Source: Pseudomonas massiliensis (GTDB lineage Bacteria; Pseudomonadota; Gammaproteobacteria; Pseudomonadales; Pseudomonadaceae). Taken from it: a DNA stretch of 64,000 nucleotides. The stretch covers positions 744,001 through 808,000 of the forward strand of contig NZ_CCYK01000006.1 of the NCBI RefSeq assembly GCF_000826105.1. The letters run 5' to 3'. The stretch's first letter is position 1; each line of letters opens with the position of its first letter. The notes under the pieces are model-generated. The model worked only from the letters and a program-made list of their open reading frames with translations. It made no database searches and was not told where the DNA came from. A program made the translations under genes and the position numbers. Below, piece by piece: positions 37,132-45,041 of this stretch.

Positions 37132-38334
37132 TTAAACTCGCTCCAGCGCCAGGGCCACGCCTTGCCCTACGCCCACGCACATGGTGGCAAGGGCTTTCTT
37201 GCCGCCGCTGCGCTCGAGCTGGTGCACGGCAGTGACTACCATCCGCGCACCCGTCATGCCCAGCGGATGGCCCAGGGCGATACCGCCGCCGTTGGGGTTC
37301 ACCTGCGGCGCGTCATCGGCCACACCCAGGTCGCGCAGCACCGCCAGGCCCTGCGAGGCGAAGGCTTCGTTGAGCTCGATCACGTCGAAATCGGACATGG
37401 CCAGGCCCAGGCGCTCGGTGAGCTTGCGCACCGCGGGCACCGGGCCGATGCCCATCACCCGCGGCGCAACCCCGGCACTGGCCAGGCCGAGAATCCGCGC
37501 GCGTGGCTTCAAGCCATGCTTTTTCACCGCTTCGGCCGAGGCGATGATGAGCGCGGCGGCACCGTCGTTCACACCCGAGGCATTGCCCGCGGTGACGGTC
37601 TTGTCCGGGCCGTTGACCGGCTTGAGCCGAGCCAGGCCTTCCAGGGTAGTGTCGGCGCGAGGGTGCTCGTCGGTGTCGACAACGGTTTCGCCTTTCTTGC
37701 CGGGAATACGCACCGGCACTATTTCTTCAGCGAAGAACCCCGAGGCCTGCGCGGCCGCGGCGCGCTGCTGGCTACGCAGGGCGAAGGCATCCTGATCGGC
37801 GCGGGACACGTTGTAGTCATCGGCTACGTTATCGGCTGTCTGCGGCATCGAATCCACGCCGTACTCGGCCTTCATCAATGGGTTCACGAAGCGCCAGCCG
37901 ATGGTGGTGTCTTCGATTTTCATGTTGCGTGAATAGGCGGTTTCCGCCTTGCCCATCACGAAGGGCGCCCGGGACATGGACTCTACCCCGCCGGCGATGG
38001 CAAGTTCGATCTCGCCCGCGGCGATGGCACGGAAGGCTGTGCCGATGGCATCCAGGCCCGAGGCGCAGAGGCGGTTCAAGGTAATGCCCGGCACGCTCGG
38101 CGGCAGCCCTGCCAGCAACGAGGCCATGCGGGCCACGTTGCGGTTGTCCTCGCCCGCCTGGTTGGCGCAGCCCATGAACACTTCGTCCACGGCGCTCCAG
38201 TCCACCTGGGGATTGCGCTCCATCAGCGCCTTGATCGGAATGGCGGCAAGGTCGTCCGCGCGGACTGAAGCCAGCGCGCCACCGAAGCGGCCGACCGGTG
38301 TACGAATGGCATCACAGATAAAGACGTCGCGCAT
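37132..38334 (-). CDS. pcaF: Beta-ketoadipyl-CoA thiolase PcaF
   Basis: Cleaves beta-ketoadipyl-CoA to succinyl-CoA and acetyl-CoA, the last step of the pathway. The 400-aa thiolase has the acyl-accepting Cys90 (NRLCASGLDA), the GGGIALGHPLGMTGAR His motif and the second active Cys in ATMCVGVGQG. The opening FICDAIRTPVGRFGGAL fits the PcaF subgroup. Its start overlaps the pcaJ stop by one base, so pcaI-J-F form one coupled unit. Confidence 0.95.
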   Translation of the reverse strand: MRDVFICDAIRTPVGRFGGALASVRADDLAAIPIKALMERNPQVDWSAVDEVFMGCANQAGEDNRNVARMASLLAGLPPSVPGITLNRLCASGLDAIGTAFRAIAAGEIELAIAGGVESMSRAPFVMGKAETAYSRNMKIEDTTIGWRFVNPLMKAEYGVDSMPQTADNVADDYNVSRADQDAFALRSQQRAAAAQASGFFAEEIVPVRIPGKKGETVVDTDEHPRADTTLEGLARLKPVNGPDKTVTAGNASGVNDGAAALIIASAEAVKKHGLKPRARILGLASAGVAPRVMGIGPVPAVRKLTERLGLAMSDFDVIELNEAFASQGLAVLRDLGVADDAPQVNPNGGGIALGHPLGMTGARMVVTAVHQLERSGGKKALATMCVGVGQGVALALERV

Positions 38335-39113
38335 CAGGCTTCTCCGGGTGCTTGGCCGTGGGCCGCGGCGGTACGGGCTTCGAGATCGCGCAGAGCGGTC
38401 AGCTCGGCATCGGTAGGCTCGCCGGTGGTTGTCACCTGCTCTGCGAAGCGGATCGGCCAGCCAGTAGCGGCGGTGATCTGCTCACGGGTCACGCCCGGAT
38501 GGATGGAGGTCACCACGAACTCGTTGGTATCGGCCTCCGGTTCCATGATGCACAGGTCGGTGATGATTCCCACCGGGCCCGCGCCTGGCAGGCCGAGGCG
38601 CTTGCGAGAGTCGCCGCCTTCGCCGTGGCCGACGGAGGTAATGAAATCGAGCTTTTCCACGAAGCTGCGGTGGGATTGCTTGAGGATGATCAACACGCTC
38701 TTGGCCGAGCCGGCGATCTCTGGCGCGCCGCCAGCACCTGGCAAGCGGACCTTGGGCGCGTGGTAGTCACCTACCACCGTGGTATTGATGTTGCCGAAGC
38801 GGTCGACCTGGGCAGCGCCAAGGAAGCCTACATCGATACGGCCGCCTTGCAGCCAGTAGCGGAAGATCTCCCCGGTGGGAACCACGGTATCCGCCGTTTC
38901 GGCCAGCTCACCATCACCGATGGACAGCGGCAGCACGCTGGGCTTGGCACCGATCGGGCCAGACTCATAGATCAGCACTACATCGGGCGACGACGTCAGC
39001 CGCGCCAGGTTGGCTGCCTTGGATGGCAGGCCGATGCCAACGAAGCAGACCGAGCCATTCTTCAACCGCCTGGCGGCGGCCACGGTCATCATTTCGGACG
39101 TGGAGTAGGTCAT
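38334..39113 (-). CDS. pcaJ: 3-oxoadipate CoA-transferase subunit B PcaJ
   Basis: Beta subunit (259 aa) of the succinyl-CoA:3-oxoadipate CoA-transferase. It carries the catalytic glutamate Glu50 in IYESGPIG, the family's covalent CoA-linked residue, and GFLGAAQVDRFGNIN. The start overlaps the pcaI stop by one base, as expected for two subunits made in equal amounts. Confidence 0.94.
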   Translation of the reverse strand: MTYSTSEMMTVAAARRLKNGSVCFVGIGLPSKAANLARLTSSPDVVLIYESGPIGAKPSVLPLSIGDGELAETADTVVPTGEIFRYWLQGGRIDVGFLGAAQVDRFGNINTTVVGDYHAPKVRLPGAGGAPEIAGSAKSVLIILKQSHRSFVEKLDFITSVGHGEGGDSRKRLGLPGAGPVGIITDLCIMEPEADTNEFVVTSIHPGVTREQITAATGWPIRFAEQVTTTGEPTDAELTALRDLEARTAAAHGQAPGEA

Positions 39114-39970
39114 CAGGCGTTCCCCCCGGCTTGGCTGAGTTTGGCGCGGTATTCTTCGAAATCGCGGGTGCCGCGCACGTGCTCGTCGATCCAGGCAGTG
39201 AAGGTATCCCGGTTACGGGCGATGGGGTCCCAATCCTGATAGAAGCGATTGTCCCGCTCGGTGTAGCCATGGGCGTAGGACGGATGCGAACCGCCCGGTA
39301 CCAGGCAAACGGCGCTCAGGGCCCAGGTAGGCAACACGCAAGCGTTCATCGGTGCCTGCAGGTCATCGACGATTTCCTCGACGGTGACGATGCAACGCTT
39401 GGCCGCCAGGGCTGCCTCCTTCTGTACGCCGAGTATGCCCCATAGCAGCACGTTGCCCTTGCGATCGGCCTTCTGCGCATGAATCACGGTGACGTCCGGG
39501 CGCACCGAAGGTACGGCGGCCAATACCTCGCCGGTAAAGGGGCAGGTGACGCTCTTGATCAGAGGGTTCACCTTGGGCAGGTCAGAGCCTGCGTAGGCAC
39601 GCAGCACCGCGAAGGGCAAGCCGGAGGCGCCAGCCACGTAGGCATTGGCCAGGTCGGCGTGACTGTGCTCTTCGATCTCCAGTGCATGGGGCCATTGTTT
39701 TTCGACGGCGTCGCGCAGGCGGTGCAGCGAGCCTACGCCCGGATTGCCGCCCCAGGAGAAGATCAACTTGCGTACACAGCCGGCGCCGATCAGCTGGTCA
39801 TAGATCAGGTCGGGCGTCATGCGCACCAGGGTAAGGTCTTTCTTGCCCTGACGAATGAGCTCATGGCCAGCGGCGGTAGGAATCAGGTGAGTAAACCCTT
39901 CCAGGGCCACAGTATCGCCGTCGTTGACGAACTGCTTCACGGCCTCGTGGAGGGAGAGTAGTTCAGCCAT
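39113..39970 (-). CDS. pcaI: 3-oxoadipate CoA-transferase subunit A PcaI
   Basis: Alpha subunit (285 aa) with the CoA-binding region FSWGGNPGVGSLHRLRDAVE and the opening VNDGDTVALEGFTHLIP of family I CoA-transferases. AAGGAG lies 11 bases before the ATG. It leads the pcaIJF unit and has a PcaR double operator at 40089-40119. In P. putida KT2440 pcaIJ are, from memory, not in the pcaRKFTBDC cluster; here they are inserted between pcaK and pcaF, which unites the lower pathway. Confidence 0.93.
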   Translation of the reverse strand: MAELLSLHEAVKQFVNDGDTVALEGFTHLIPTAAGHELIRQGKKDLTLVRMTPDLIYDQLIGAGCVRKLIFSWGGNPGVGSLHRLRDAVEKQWPHALEIEEHSHADLANAYVAGASGLPFAVLRAYAGSDLPKVNPLIKSVTCPFTGEVLAAVPSVRPDVTVIHAQKADRKGNVLLWGILGVQKEAALAAKRCIVTVEEIVDDLQAPMNACVLPTWALSAVCLVPGGSHPSYAHGYTERDNRFYQDWDPIARNRDTFTAWIDEHVRGTRDFEEYRAKLSQAGGNA

Positions 39971-40088
39971 GTCGCATGGACTCCTTCAGTGAGTCTGTAT
40001 GAAGAGGCCGCCAACGGCGACCTGCTGCCGGGGGGGTATAGAACAGGGCGTGGGAGCAGATTAAGACTCACCACGCCTAGGAACAATC

Positions 40089-40119
40089 CGATAATCGAGT
40101 ATTAGTTCGATCACCGAAC
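40089..40119. promoter_or_regulatory. PcaR double operator upstream of pcaI
   Basis: CGATAATCG (40089-40097) and the 15-mer GTTCGATCACCGAAC (40105-40119) have centres 19 bp apart. The known PcaR site is GTTCGATAATCGCAC-like. Confidence 0.8.
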
Positions 40120-40129
40120 AAAAAGGGAC

Positions 40130-41476
40130 TCAGGTGGCGTCAGCGTGGCTGACCTTGCCCTTGATCAAGACTGCGGCAGTGGCCAGCACTGCAGGCACCA
40201 GCAATGCGGTGAGCACCTGGGCGAAGGTCCACCCGGCTCCCAGCAACGCGGCACCGCTGGAAGCGCCGACAATCGCGCCGAAGCGGCCGATACCCAGCAT
40301 CCAGGACACGCCAGTGGCGCGGCCCTGGGTCGGGTAATAACGCGCCGCCAACGATGGCATCGCCGACTGCGCCCCGTTGACGCACATGCCCGCGATCAGC
40401 ACCAATGTCGCCAACAAGGCCATGTTGCCCAGGCTCTGGCCCACGGCGTAGGCGAACAGGCCGGCGAGCAGGTAGAAGGTGCCGATGACCTTGTGCGGGT
40501 TGAAACGGTCCATGGCCCAGCCAACCGCCACCGCGCTGAGCACGCCACCGAACTGGAACAGCCCGCCGATGAACGCGGCCTGTTCCATGCTGGCGCCGCT
40601 GTCACGCATCAGGGTGGGCAACCAGCTGGTCAGCAGATAAACGATGACCAGGCCCATGAAATAGGTCAGCCACAGCAGCAGGGTCCCGGCCTTGTAGGAC
40701 TGCGAGAAGATCACCGCCAGTACATTGCGCGACTTGACCGTTGCCAGCTCTGGCACGCTGAAGCTCCCGGCCTGGGCCACCACGCTTGGGTTGATGGGCG
40801 CAAGCAGCTTGCGCACCGCCTCGACTCCACGCTTGCGCACCACCAGGAACCGCGCCGATTCCGGCAACCAGACTATCAGCACGACCAGCAGGATCAGTGG
40901 CAGGACGCCGCCGAGCAACAGCAGGCTTTGCCAACCGTAGGCGGGAATCAGCTTGGCGGAGATGAACCCGCCACCAGCCATGCCCAGGTTGAAGCCACAG
41001 AACATGCTGGTGACCAGCAACGACTTGAGCCGCTCGGGGGTGTATTCGGACAAGAGCGTAGTGGCGTTGGGCATGCCCGCGCCAAGGCCCAGGCCGGTCA
41101 GAAAGCGCAGGATCATCAGCTGATCCAGGTTGGTGCTATAGGCCGAAGCAAGGCTGAAGACGCCAAATACCGCGACCGCCACCACCAGCACCACTTTGCG
41201 GCCGAAGCGGTCCGCCAATGGGCCGGAGCCCAGGGCACCGAAGACCATCCCCACCAGCGCGGCGCTCATCACCGGGCCGAGGCTACCCTTGGCCAAGCCC
41301 CAATCCTGGGACAGCGCCGGCGCGATGAAGCCCATGGCGGCCGTATCCAGGCCGTCGAGGAATACAATCAGAAAACAGAGGATCACGACCCGCCACTGAA
41401 AGCGGGATAAGGGCTGGCTGTTGATGAACGTCTGGACATCCAGGCACTGGCCGATGGCATCTTGTGGGCGGTTCAT
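40130..41476 (-). CDS. pcaK: 4-hydroxybenzoate/protocatechuate MFS transporter PcaK
   Basis: A 448-aa aromatic acid:H+ symporter (AAHS) transporter. The hallmark helix-1 motif DGLDTAAMGFIAPAL (family consensus DGxDTAxxGFIAPAL) is present, along with GPLADRFGRKVVL in loop 2-3 and 12 helices. It is also a chemoreceptor-like protein for aromatics in P. putida. The gene starts a minus-strand unit ahead of pcaI, with its own PcaR operator at 41715-41745 and an A-rich Crc-type motif right upstream of the ATG. Confidence 0.93.
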   Translation of the reverse strand: MNRPQDAIGQCLDVQTFINSQPLSRFQWRVVILCFLIVFLDGLDTAAMGFIAPALSQDWGLAKGSLGPVMSAALVGMVFGALGSGPLADRFGRKVVLVVAVAVFGVFSLASAYSTNLDQLMILRFLTGLGLGAGMPNATTLLSEYTPERLKSLLVTSMFCGFNLGMAGGGFISAKLIPAYGWQSLLLLGGVLPLILLVVLIVWLPESARFLVVRKRGVEAVRKLLAPINPSVVAQAGSFSVPELATVKSRNVLAVIFSQSYKAGTLLLWLTYFMGLVIVYLLTSWLPTLMRDSGASMEQAAFIGGLFQFGGVLSAVAVGWAMDRFNPHKVIGTFYLLAGLFAYAVGQSLGNMALLATLVLIAGMCVNGAQSAMPSLAARYYPTQGRATGVSWMLGIGRFGAIVGASSGAALLGAGWTFAQVLTALLVPAVLATAAVLIKGKVSHADAT

Positions 41477-41478
41477 TG

Positions 41479-41486
41479 TTCTTATT
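41479..41486 (-). promoter_or_regulatory. Crc/Hfq-type motif at the pcaK start
   Basis: On the minus strand AATAAGAA matches AAnAAnAA and ends 2 bases before the ATG. pca genes are subject to catabolite repression in pseudomonads, so Hfq/Crc binding here is plausible. Confidence 0.45.
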
Positions 41487-41714
41487 TACCTGTGACACGC
41501 GCAGGTAGGCGCACAGGTTCAGTCTAGCCCGTGAGCACTGCGCGATGAGTTGTGGTGAAGTGTTGTCAGGGGCGGTGCAAGCCGCGGCAACAGGCGCGCG
41601 GAGGAGGCTGCGAAAGCATTCGATTCATGGGCCGGGCCTCTCGCTTTATTATGGGCCAGCGCCAAATCAGCGCCGGTGCAGCGACATTACGAGGGCCCCG
41701 CCGGGGGGTCAATT

Positions 41715-41745
41715 CGATAAACGCTTATCCGTTCGATGATCGAAC
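41715..41745. promoter_or_regulatory. PcaR double operator upstream of pcaK
   Basis: CGATAAACG (41715-41723) and the perfect palindromic 15-mer GTTCGATGATCGAAC (41731-41745), centres 19 bp apart. It lies directly past the pcaR stop, implying a leader of about 200-250 bases before pcaK. Confidence 0.8.
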
Positions 41746-41751
41746 GAATCC

Positions 41752-42594
41752 CTATCGGAACAGCTGACTGCTCAGGTCACGACTGGCCGCCAGCATGATG
41801 GGCAGGAAACGCTGCTCCAGTTCGCTGCGGCTCACCCGACCAGCGTGGGTACTCACATTCAAGGCTGCCAGCACTTGCCCGGAGGCGTCGTATACCGGTA
41901 CCGCGATGGAGCGCAGGCCCTGTTCAAGCTCCTGGTCAACGATGCACCAGCCCTGCTGGCGCACTTGCTCCAGGCACTGGGCCAGTTCTTCGCGGTCGGT
42001 CAACGTCTTGCTGGTCTTGGGCTGCAGGTCCACGTTGAGCAGGTACTCGCGCAGGGTGGCGTCATCCAGCGCCGAGAGCAGGATACGCCCCATGGACGTG
42101 CAATAGGCCGGCAGCCGTCCGCCCACGGAGAGATCGACCGAGATCAACCGTTGCGTAGTGGCGCTACGAGCGATGTAGAGAATGTCTTCCCCTTCCAGGG
42201 TGGCCATGTTGCAAGCCTCGTGCAACTGCTCGCTCATGCGGTCCAGATAAGGCTGGGCAGATACCGCCAGCGGTGTGGATGACAAGTAGGCATGGCCGAG
42301 GGTAAGCACTTTGGGCAGCAGCGAGTAAGTGCGGCCATCGGTAGTGGCATACCCCAGTTTGATCAAGGTGTGCAGGCACCGGCGCACCGCCGCGCGGGGA
42401 ATTTCCGTGCGATGGCTGATCTGGGCGATGGTCAGGTGCCGCTTGCGTTCCTGAAACGCTTGGACCACGGCCAGGCCTCGGGCCAGAGAGGTCATGAAGT
42501 CTGGATCTCCGGCAAAGGCCTGGATGCGTTTGGCGGGAGACGCAACGATCGGAGGAGCCAGGGAGCTGAAGGCAGTGCGCAATTGGTCGTTCAT
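41752..42594 (-). CDS. pcaR: IclR-family activator PcaR
   Basis: A 280-aa regulator that activates pca genes with beta-ketoadipate. The winged HTH (LTIAQISHRTEIPRAAVRRCLHTL) follows a leader of about 30 residues and DFMTSLARGLAVVQAF; the C-terminal IclR effector domain includes CTSMGRILLSALDD and the late LRSIAVPVYDASGQVLAALNVSTH. It is upstream of pcaK in the same direction and has a double operator at 42631-42658 over its own promoter, consistent with autorepression. Confidence 0.93.
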   Translation of the reverse strand: MNDQLRTAFSSLAPPIVASPAKRIQAFAGDPDFMTSLARGLAVVQAFQERKRHLTIAQISHRTEIPRAAVRRCLHTLIKLGYATTDGRTYSLLPKVLTLGHAYLSSTPLAVSAQPYLDRMSEQLHEACNMATLEGEDILYIARSATTQRLISVDLSVGGRLPAYCTSMGRILLSALDDATLREYLLNVDLQPKTSKTLTDREELAQCLEQVRQQGWCIVDQELEQGLRSIAVPVYDASGQVLAALNVSTHAGRVSRSELEQRFLPIMLAASRDLSSQLFR

Positions 42595-42630
42595 GGAGCC
42601 CTCCAGGCGTTTCGGATAAAAACCTGAGGC

Positions 42631-42658
42631 CGATTATCGAACGATCGCCCGATAATCG
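42631..42658. promoter_or_regulatory. PcaR double operator upstream of pcaR
   Basis: CGATTATCG (42631-42639) and CGATAATCG (42650-42658) are mirror-image cores with centres 19 bp apart, 37 bases upstream of the pcaR ATG. Same spacing as at pcaI and pcaK. Confidence 0.8.
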
Positions 42659-43060
42659 CAATTGACCCCTTCCCCAAGCTCACTATACCTTTGGGGCGCT
42701 GATGACTTCCCGGGAATACTGGTCAGGTACCCACTAGGGAAGTCAGGCATGCCTCGCTCCAGCGGGGCATTTTTATGCGCGGATAGATTTGTATCGAACC
42801 TGTTTAAACTTTTCGGCGAGTTGGAGGATCCAAGTTCTATCCGGTACAAACTGCAAGTTGGGTAAGGTTAGTTTGGCCAGGCTAATAGTTTGATACCAGG
42901 CCAAGTTGACCTCACCCAACTTCAGGCGCTAACGTTGGCGCCGTACGGTTCAATGGTGCAATACAAGGGCACCGCCCCTGCGGCCCCGGCCTGATAAGGC
43001 TTCGCCCGCAAGGGTATCGTCCAGCAATCCACCCTGATCCACCCTGATATAGGTAAGCAA
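42659..43060 (+). other. Intergenic region with a long hairpin
   Basis: About 400 bases without a credible gene, of lower GC than the surroundings in 42780-42900. It contains the 24-bp hairpin at 42855-42922 and a second small hairpin (GGCGC / GCGCC, 42925-42942). A reading frame at 42662-42865 has unusual codon use and no ribosome site. Confidence 0.6.
42855..42922. ncRNA. Long near-perfect hairpin, possible structured RNA
   Basis: The arms 42855-42878 and 42899-42922 are 24 bases each and pair at 23 of 24 positions (20 Watson-Crick, 3 G-U, 1 mismatch), around a 20-base loop (42879-42898). G-U pairs instead of mutations at three positions suggest selection on an RNA reading as written (+ strand). 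No T-run follows. It could be a small RNA, a leader element of the downstream gene, or a mobile palindrome. Confidence 0.45.
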
Positions 43061-43267
43061 GTGACCAAAGACGAACTGCGCGCGGAACTCGAGCGCCAGG
43101 AGAAACGGTACAAGGACGTCTACGGCGGCGAAGTGACTACTTACGCTGCGCAACCTGATCCAGAACGCAAACCTTGGCGCAAACGCGCGAGTTTGCTGGA
43201 CCAGGCCTTCCAACAGGAAATTCAGAAGATTGAAAAAGAGCTCAGCGACCCTGCTCTGGCGGGGTAA
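43061..43267 (+). CDS. Small hypothetical protein, 68 aa
   Basis: A highly charged, helical, 68-aa protein (MTKDELRAELERQEKRYKDVYGG, then a helix about residues 43-62). Starts at GTG 43061 with AGGTAAG upstream. No signal peptide and no family I recognise; the small Lys/Glu-rich form suggests a nucleic-acid or membrane-associated accessory protein, but nothing proves it. It is followed by a perfect 13-bp stem-loop and then the phosphate transporter gene. Confidence 0.6.
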   Translation: MTKDELRAELERQEKRYKDVYGGEVTTYAAQPDPERKPWRKRASLLDQAFQQEIQKIEKELSDPALAG

Positions 43268-43283
43268 CCTGAGGCTCCTGTAG

Positions 43284-43320
43284 CCAATGGCGGCGCTTGC
43301 ACAGTAGGCGCCGCCATTGG
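43284..43320 (+). terminator. Stem-loop terminator after the 68-aa gene
   Basis: CCAATGGCGGCGC (43284-43296) and GCGCCGCCATTGG (43308-43320) pair perfectly over 13 bp around an 11-base loop, 17 bases past the stop codon. Only TT follows. Confidence 0.6.
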
Positions 43321-43431
43321 TTCGATCATGACAGGCCAGAGCCTTCCCAGGGCCGACCGGCAGCGAAGGGCATCGGCTCAGCAATTTTTCTGTCATAATC
43401 CGGCCCCCTTATCGGCTGGTCACAAACCTTC

Positions 43432-44904
43432 ATGATCGAACTATTCAGCGGACTGGACGCCTGGGTCCTGATAAGCCTGTTCCTGGCGCTGGCTTTCGTC
43501 CTCGCCTTCGAATTCATCAATGGCTTCCATGACACCGCGAACGCGGTAGCGACCGTCATCTATACCAAGGCCATGCCGCCGCATCTGGCGGTAGTGCTGT
43601 CGGGGCTTTTCAATTTCCTCGGCGTGCTGCTCGGTGGTGTCGGCGTTGCCTATGCGATCGTGCATCTGCTTCCGGTCGAGCTACTGATCAACGTCAATAC
43701 CGGCCAGGGCCTGGCCATGGTGTTCTCGCTGCTCGCCGCCGCCATCGCCTGGAACCTGGGTACCTGGTACTTCGGCATTCCGGCCTCCAGTTCCCACACC
43801 CTGATCGGCTCGATCCTCGGCGTCGGCCTGGCCAATGCCATGATCAACCACATCGCGCTGGGCGAAGGCGTCAACTGGCAGAAGGCGATCGACATAGGCG
43901 CCTCGCTGGTGGTCTCGCCCATGGCCGGCTTCGCGGTCGCGGGCCTGATGCTGATAGGGCTCAAGCGCTGGCGGCCACTGTCCAAGATGCACAAGACCCC
44001 GGACCAGCGACGCAAGCTGGACGACAAGAAGCATCCGCCTTTCTGGAACCGCCTGGTACTGGTGCTTTCCGCGCTGGGCGTCAGCTTCGTGCACGGCTCC
44101 AACGATGGGCAGAAGGGCATCGGCCTGATCATGCTGGTGCTCATAGGCATCGTGCCGAGTCAGTTCGTACTGAACCTGACCAGCAGCACCTATGAAATCG
44201 AGCGTACCCGTGACGCTACCTTGCACCTGGCACAGTTCTACCAGCGCAACGCCGCGTCCCTGGGCGAGTACCTGGCCCTGGGCAAGAGCCTGCCCGGCGA
44301 CCTGCCGAAGCAGTTCGAATGCGACCCGCGGCAGACTGAACCTACCCTCGCCGCCCTGCAGGAGAACCTGCGCGGGGTCGCGGACTACCATGACCTGCCC
44401 GCGGAAAAACGCATCGAAACCCGTCGCTTCCTGCTCTGCCTGGACGACACCGCCCGCAAGGTCAGCAAGCTGCCTGCCCTGGAGGCACGTGAGAAAGCCG
44501 ACCTGGACAAGCTGCGCAAGGACCTGACCAGCACTACCGAATACGCCCCCTTCTGGGTGATCTTCGCCGTGGCCCTGGCGCTGGGCATCGGCACCATGGT
44601 GGGCTGGAAGCGCGTGGTATTGACCATCGGCGAGAAAATCGGCAAGCAAGGCATGACTTATGCCCAGGGCATGTCGGCGCAGATCACCGCCGCCTTCGCC
44701 ATTGGCCTGGCCAACGTGTTCAGCCTGCCAGTGTCCACTACCCATGTGCTGTCTTCGGGCGTGGCCGGCACCATGGTCGCCAACCGCAGCGGCCTGCAGG
44801 GCAATACAGTCAAGAACATCCTGCTGGCCTGGGTACTTACCCTGCCCGCTACCATGGCCCTGGCCGCCGGGCTGTTCTGGCTGGCCTCCAAGGTCATGGC
44901 CTGA
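43432..44904 (+). CDS. Low-affinity inorganic phosphate transporter (PiT family)
   Basis: A 490-aa inner-membrane metal-phosphate:H+ symporter. The paired PiT signature is clear: GFHDTANAVATVIYTKAMPP in the N-terminal half and SFVHGSNDGQKGIGLIMLVL in the C-terminal half, with the hydrophilic central loop (about residues 185-380) typical of bacterial Pit. Probably imports phosphate and Mg/Zn-phosphate constitutively. It is monocistronic, flanked by two stem-loops (43284-43320 and 44911-44933). Confidence 0.92.
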   Translation: MIELFSGLDAWVLISLFLALAFVLAFEFINGFHDTANAVATVIYTKAMPPHLAVVLSGLFNFLGVLLGGVGVAYAIVHLLPVELLINVNTGQGLAMVFSLLAAAIAWNLGTWYFGIPASSSHTLIGSILGVGLANAMINHIALGEGVNWQKAIDIGASLVVSPMAGFAVAGLMLIGLKRWRPLSKMHKTPDQRRKLDDKKHPPFWNRLVLVLSALGVSFVHGSNDGQKGIGLIMLVLIGIVPSQFVLNLTSSTYEIERTRDATLHLAQFYQRNAASLGEYLALGKSLPGDLPKQFECDPRQTEPTLAALQENLRGVADYHDLPAEKRIETRRFLLCLDDTARKVSKLPALEAREKADLDKLRKDLTSTTEYAPFWVIFAVALALGIGTMVGWKRVVLTIGEKIGKQGMTYAQGMSAQITAAFAIGLANVFSLPVSTTHVLSSGVAGTMVANRSGLQGNTVKNILLAWVLTLPATMALAAGLFWLASKVMA

Positions 44905-44910
44905 ACCCGC

Positions 44911-44933
44911 GGGCCGCCGGTCTACGGCGGCCC
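44911..44933 (+). terminator. Stem-loop after the phosphate transporter
   Basis: GGGCCGCCG and CGGCGGCCC pair perfectly over 9 bp around GTCTA, 6 bases after the stop. No T-run. Confidence 0.55.
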
Positions 44934-45003
44934 ACCCCTCCTCCCCGCGACAGGTCACCGCAGGTTAACCGAAGCCGCCGATCGAACATCCAATGGTCAT
45001 GAA

Positions 45004-45020
45004 GGTCCATGTAATGGACC
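45004..45020. promoter_or_regulatory. Perfect inverted repeat upstream of the glycosyltransferase operon
   Basis: GGTCCAT-GTA-ATGGACC is a perfect 7-bp inverted repeat whose end lies 21 bases before the GTG start, in the expected promoter/leader. It could be an operator or a translational hairpin. Confidence 0.4.
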
Positions 45021-45041
45021 ACGGCCCTAAGGAAGCTGATC

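Noticed and set aside
34820..37135. A 771-codon plus-strand frame across pcaB and pcaT
   Set aside because: Antisense shadow: the minus-strand genes have catalytic motifs and proper starts.
40145..41410. A 421-codon plus-strand frame opposite pcaK
   Set aside because: Shadow of the transporter gene; rich in His and Gln, with no recognisable domain.
42662..42865. 67-codon frame downstream of the pcaR promoter
   Set aside because: No ribosome site, atypical codon use, and it runs into the long hairpin.
43681..44958. A 425-codon minus-strand frame opposite the phosphate transporter
   Set aside because: Shadow of the Pit gene, which carries the paired PiT signature.
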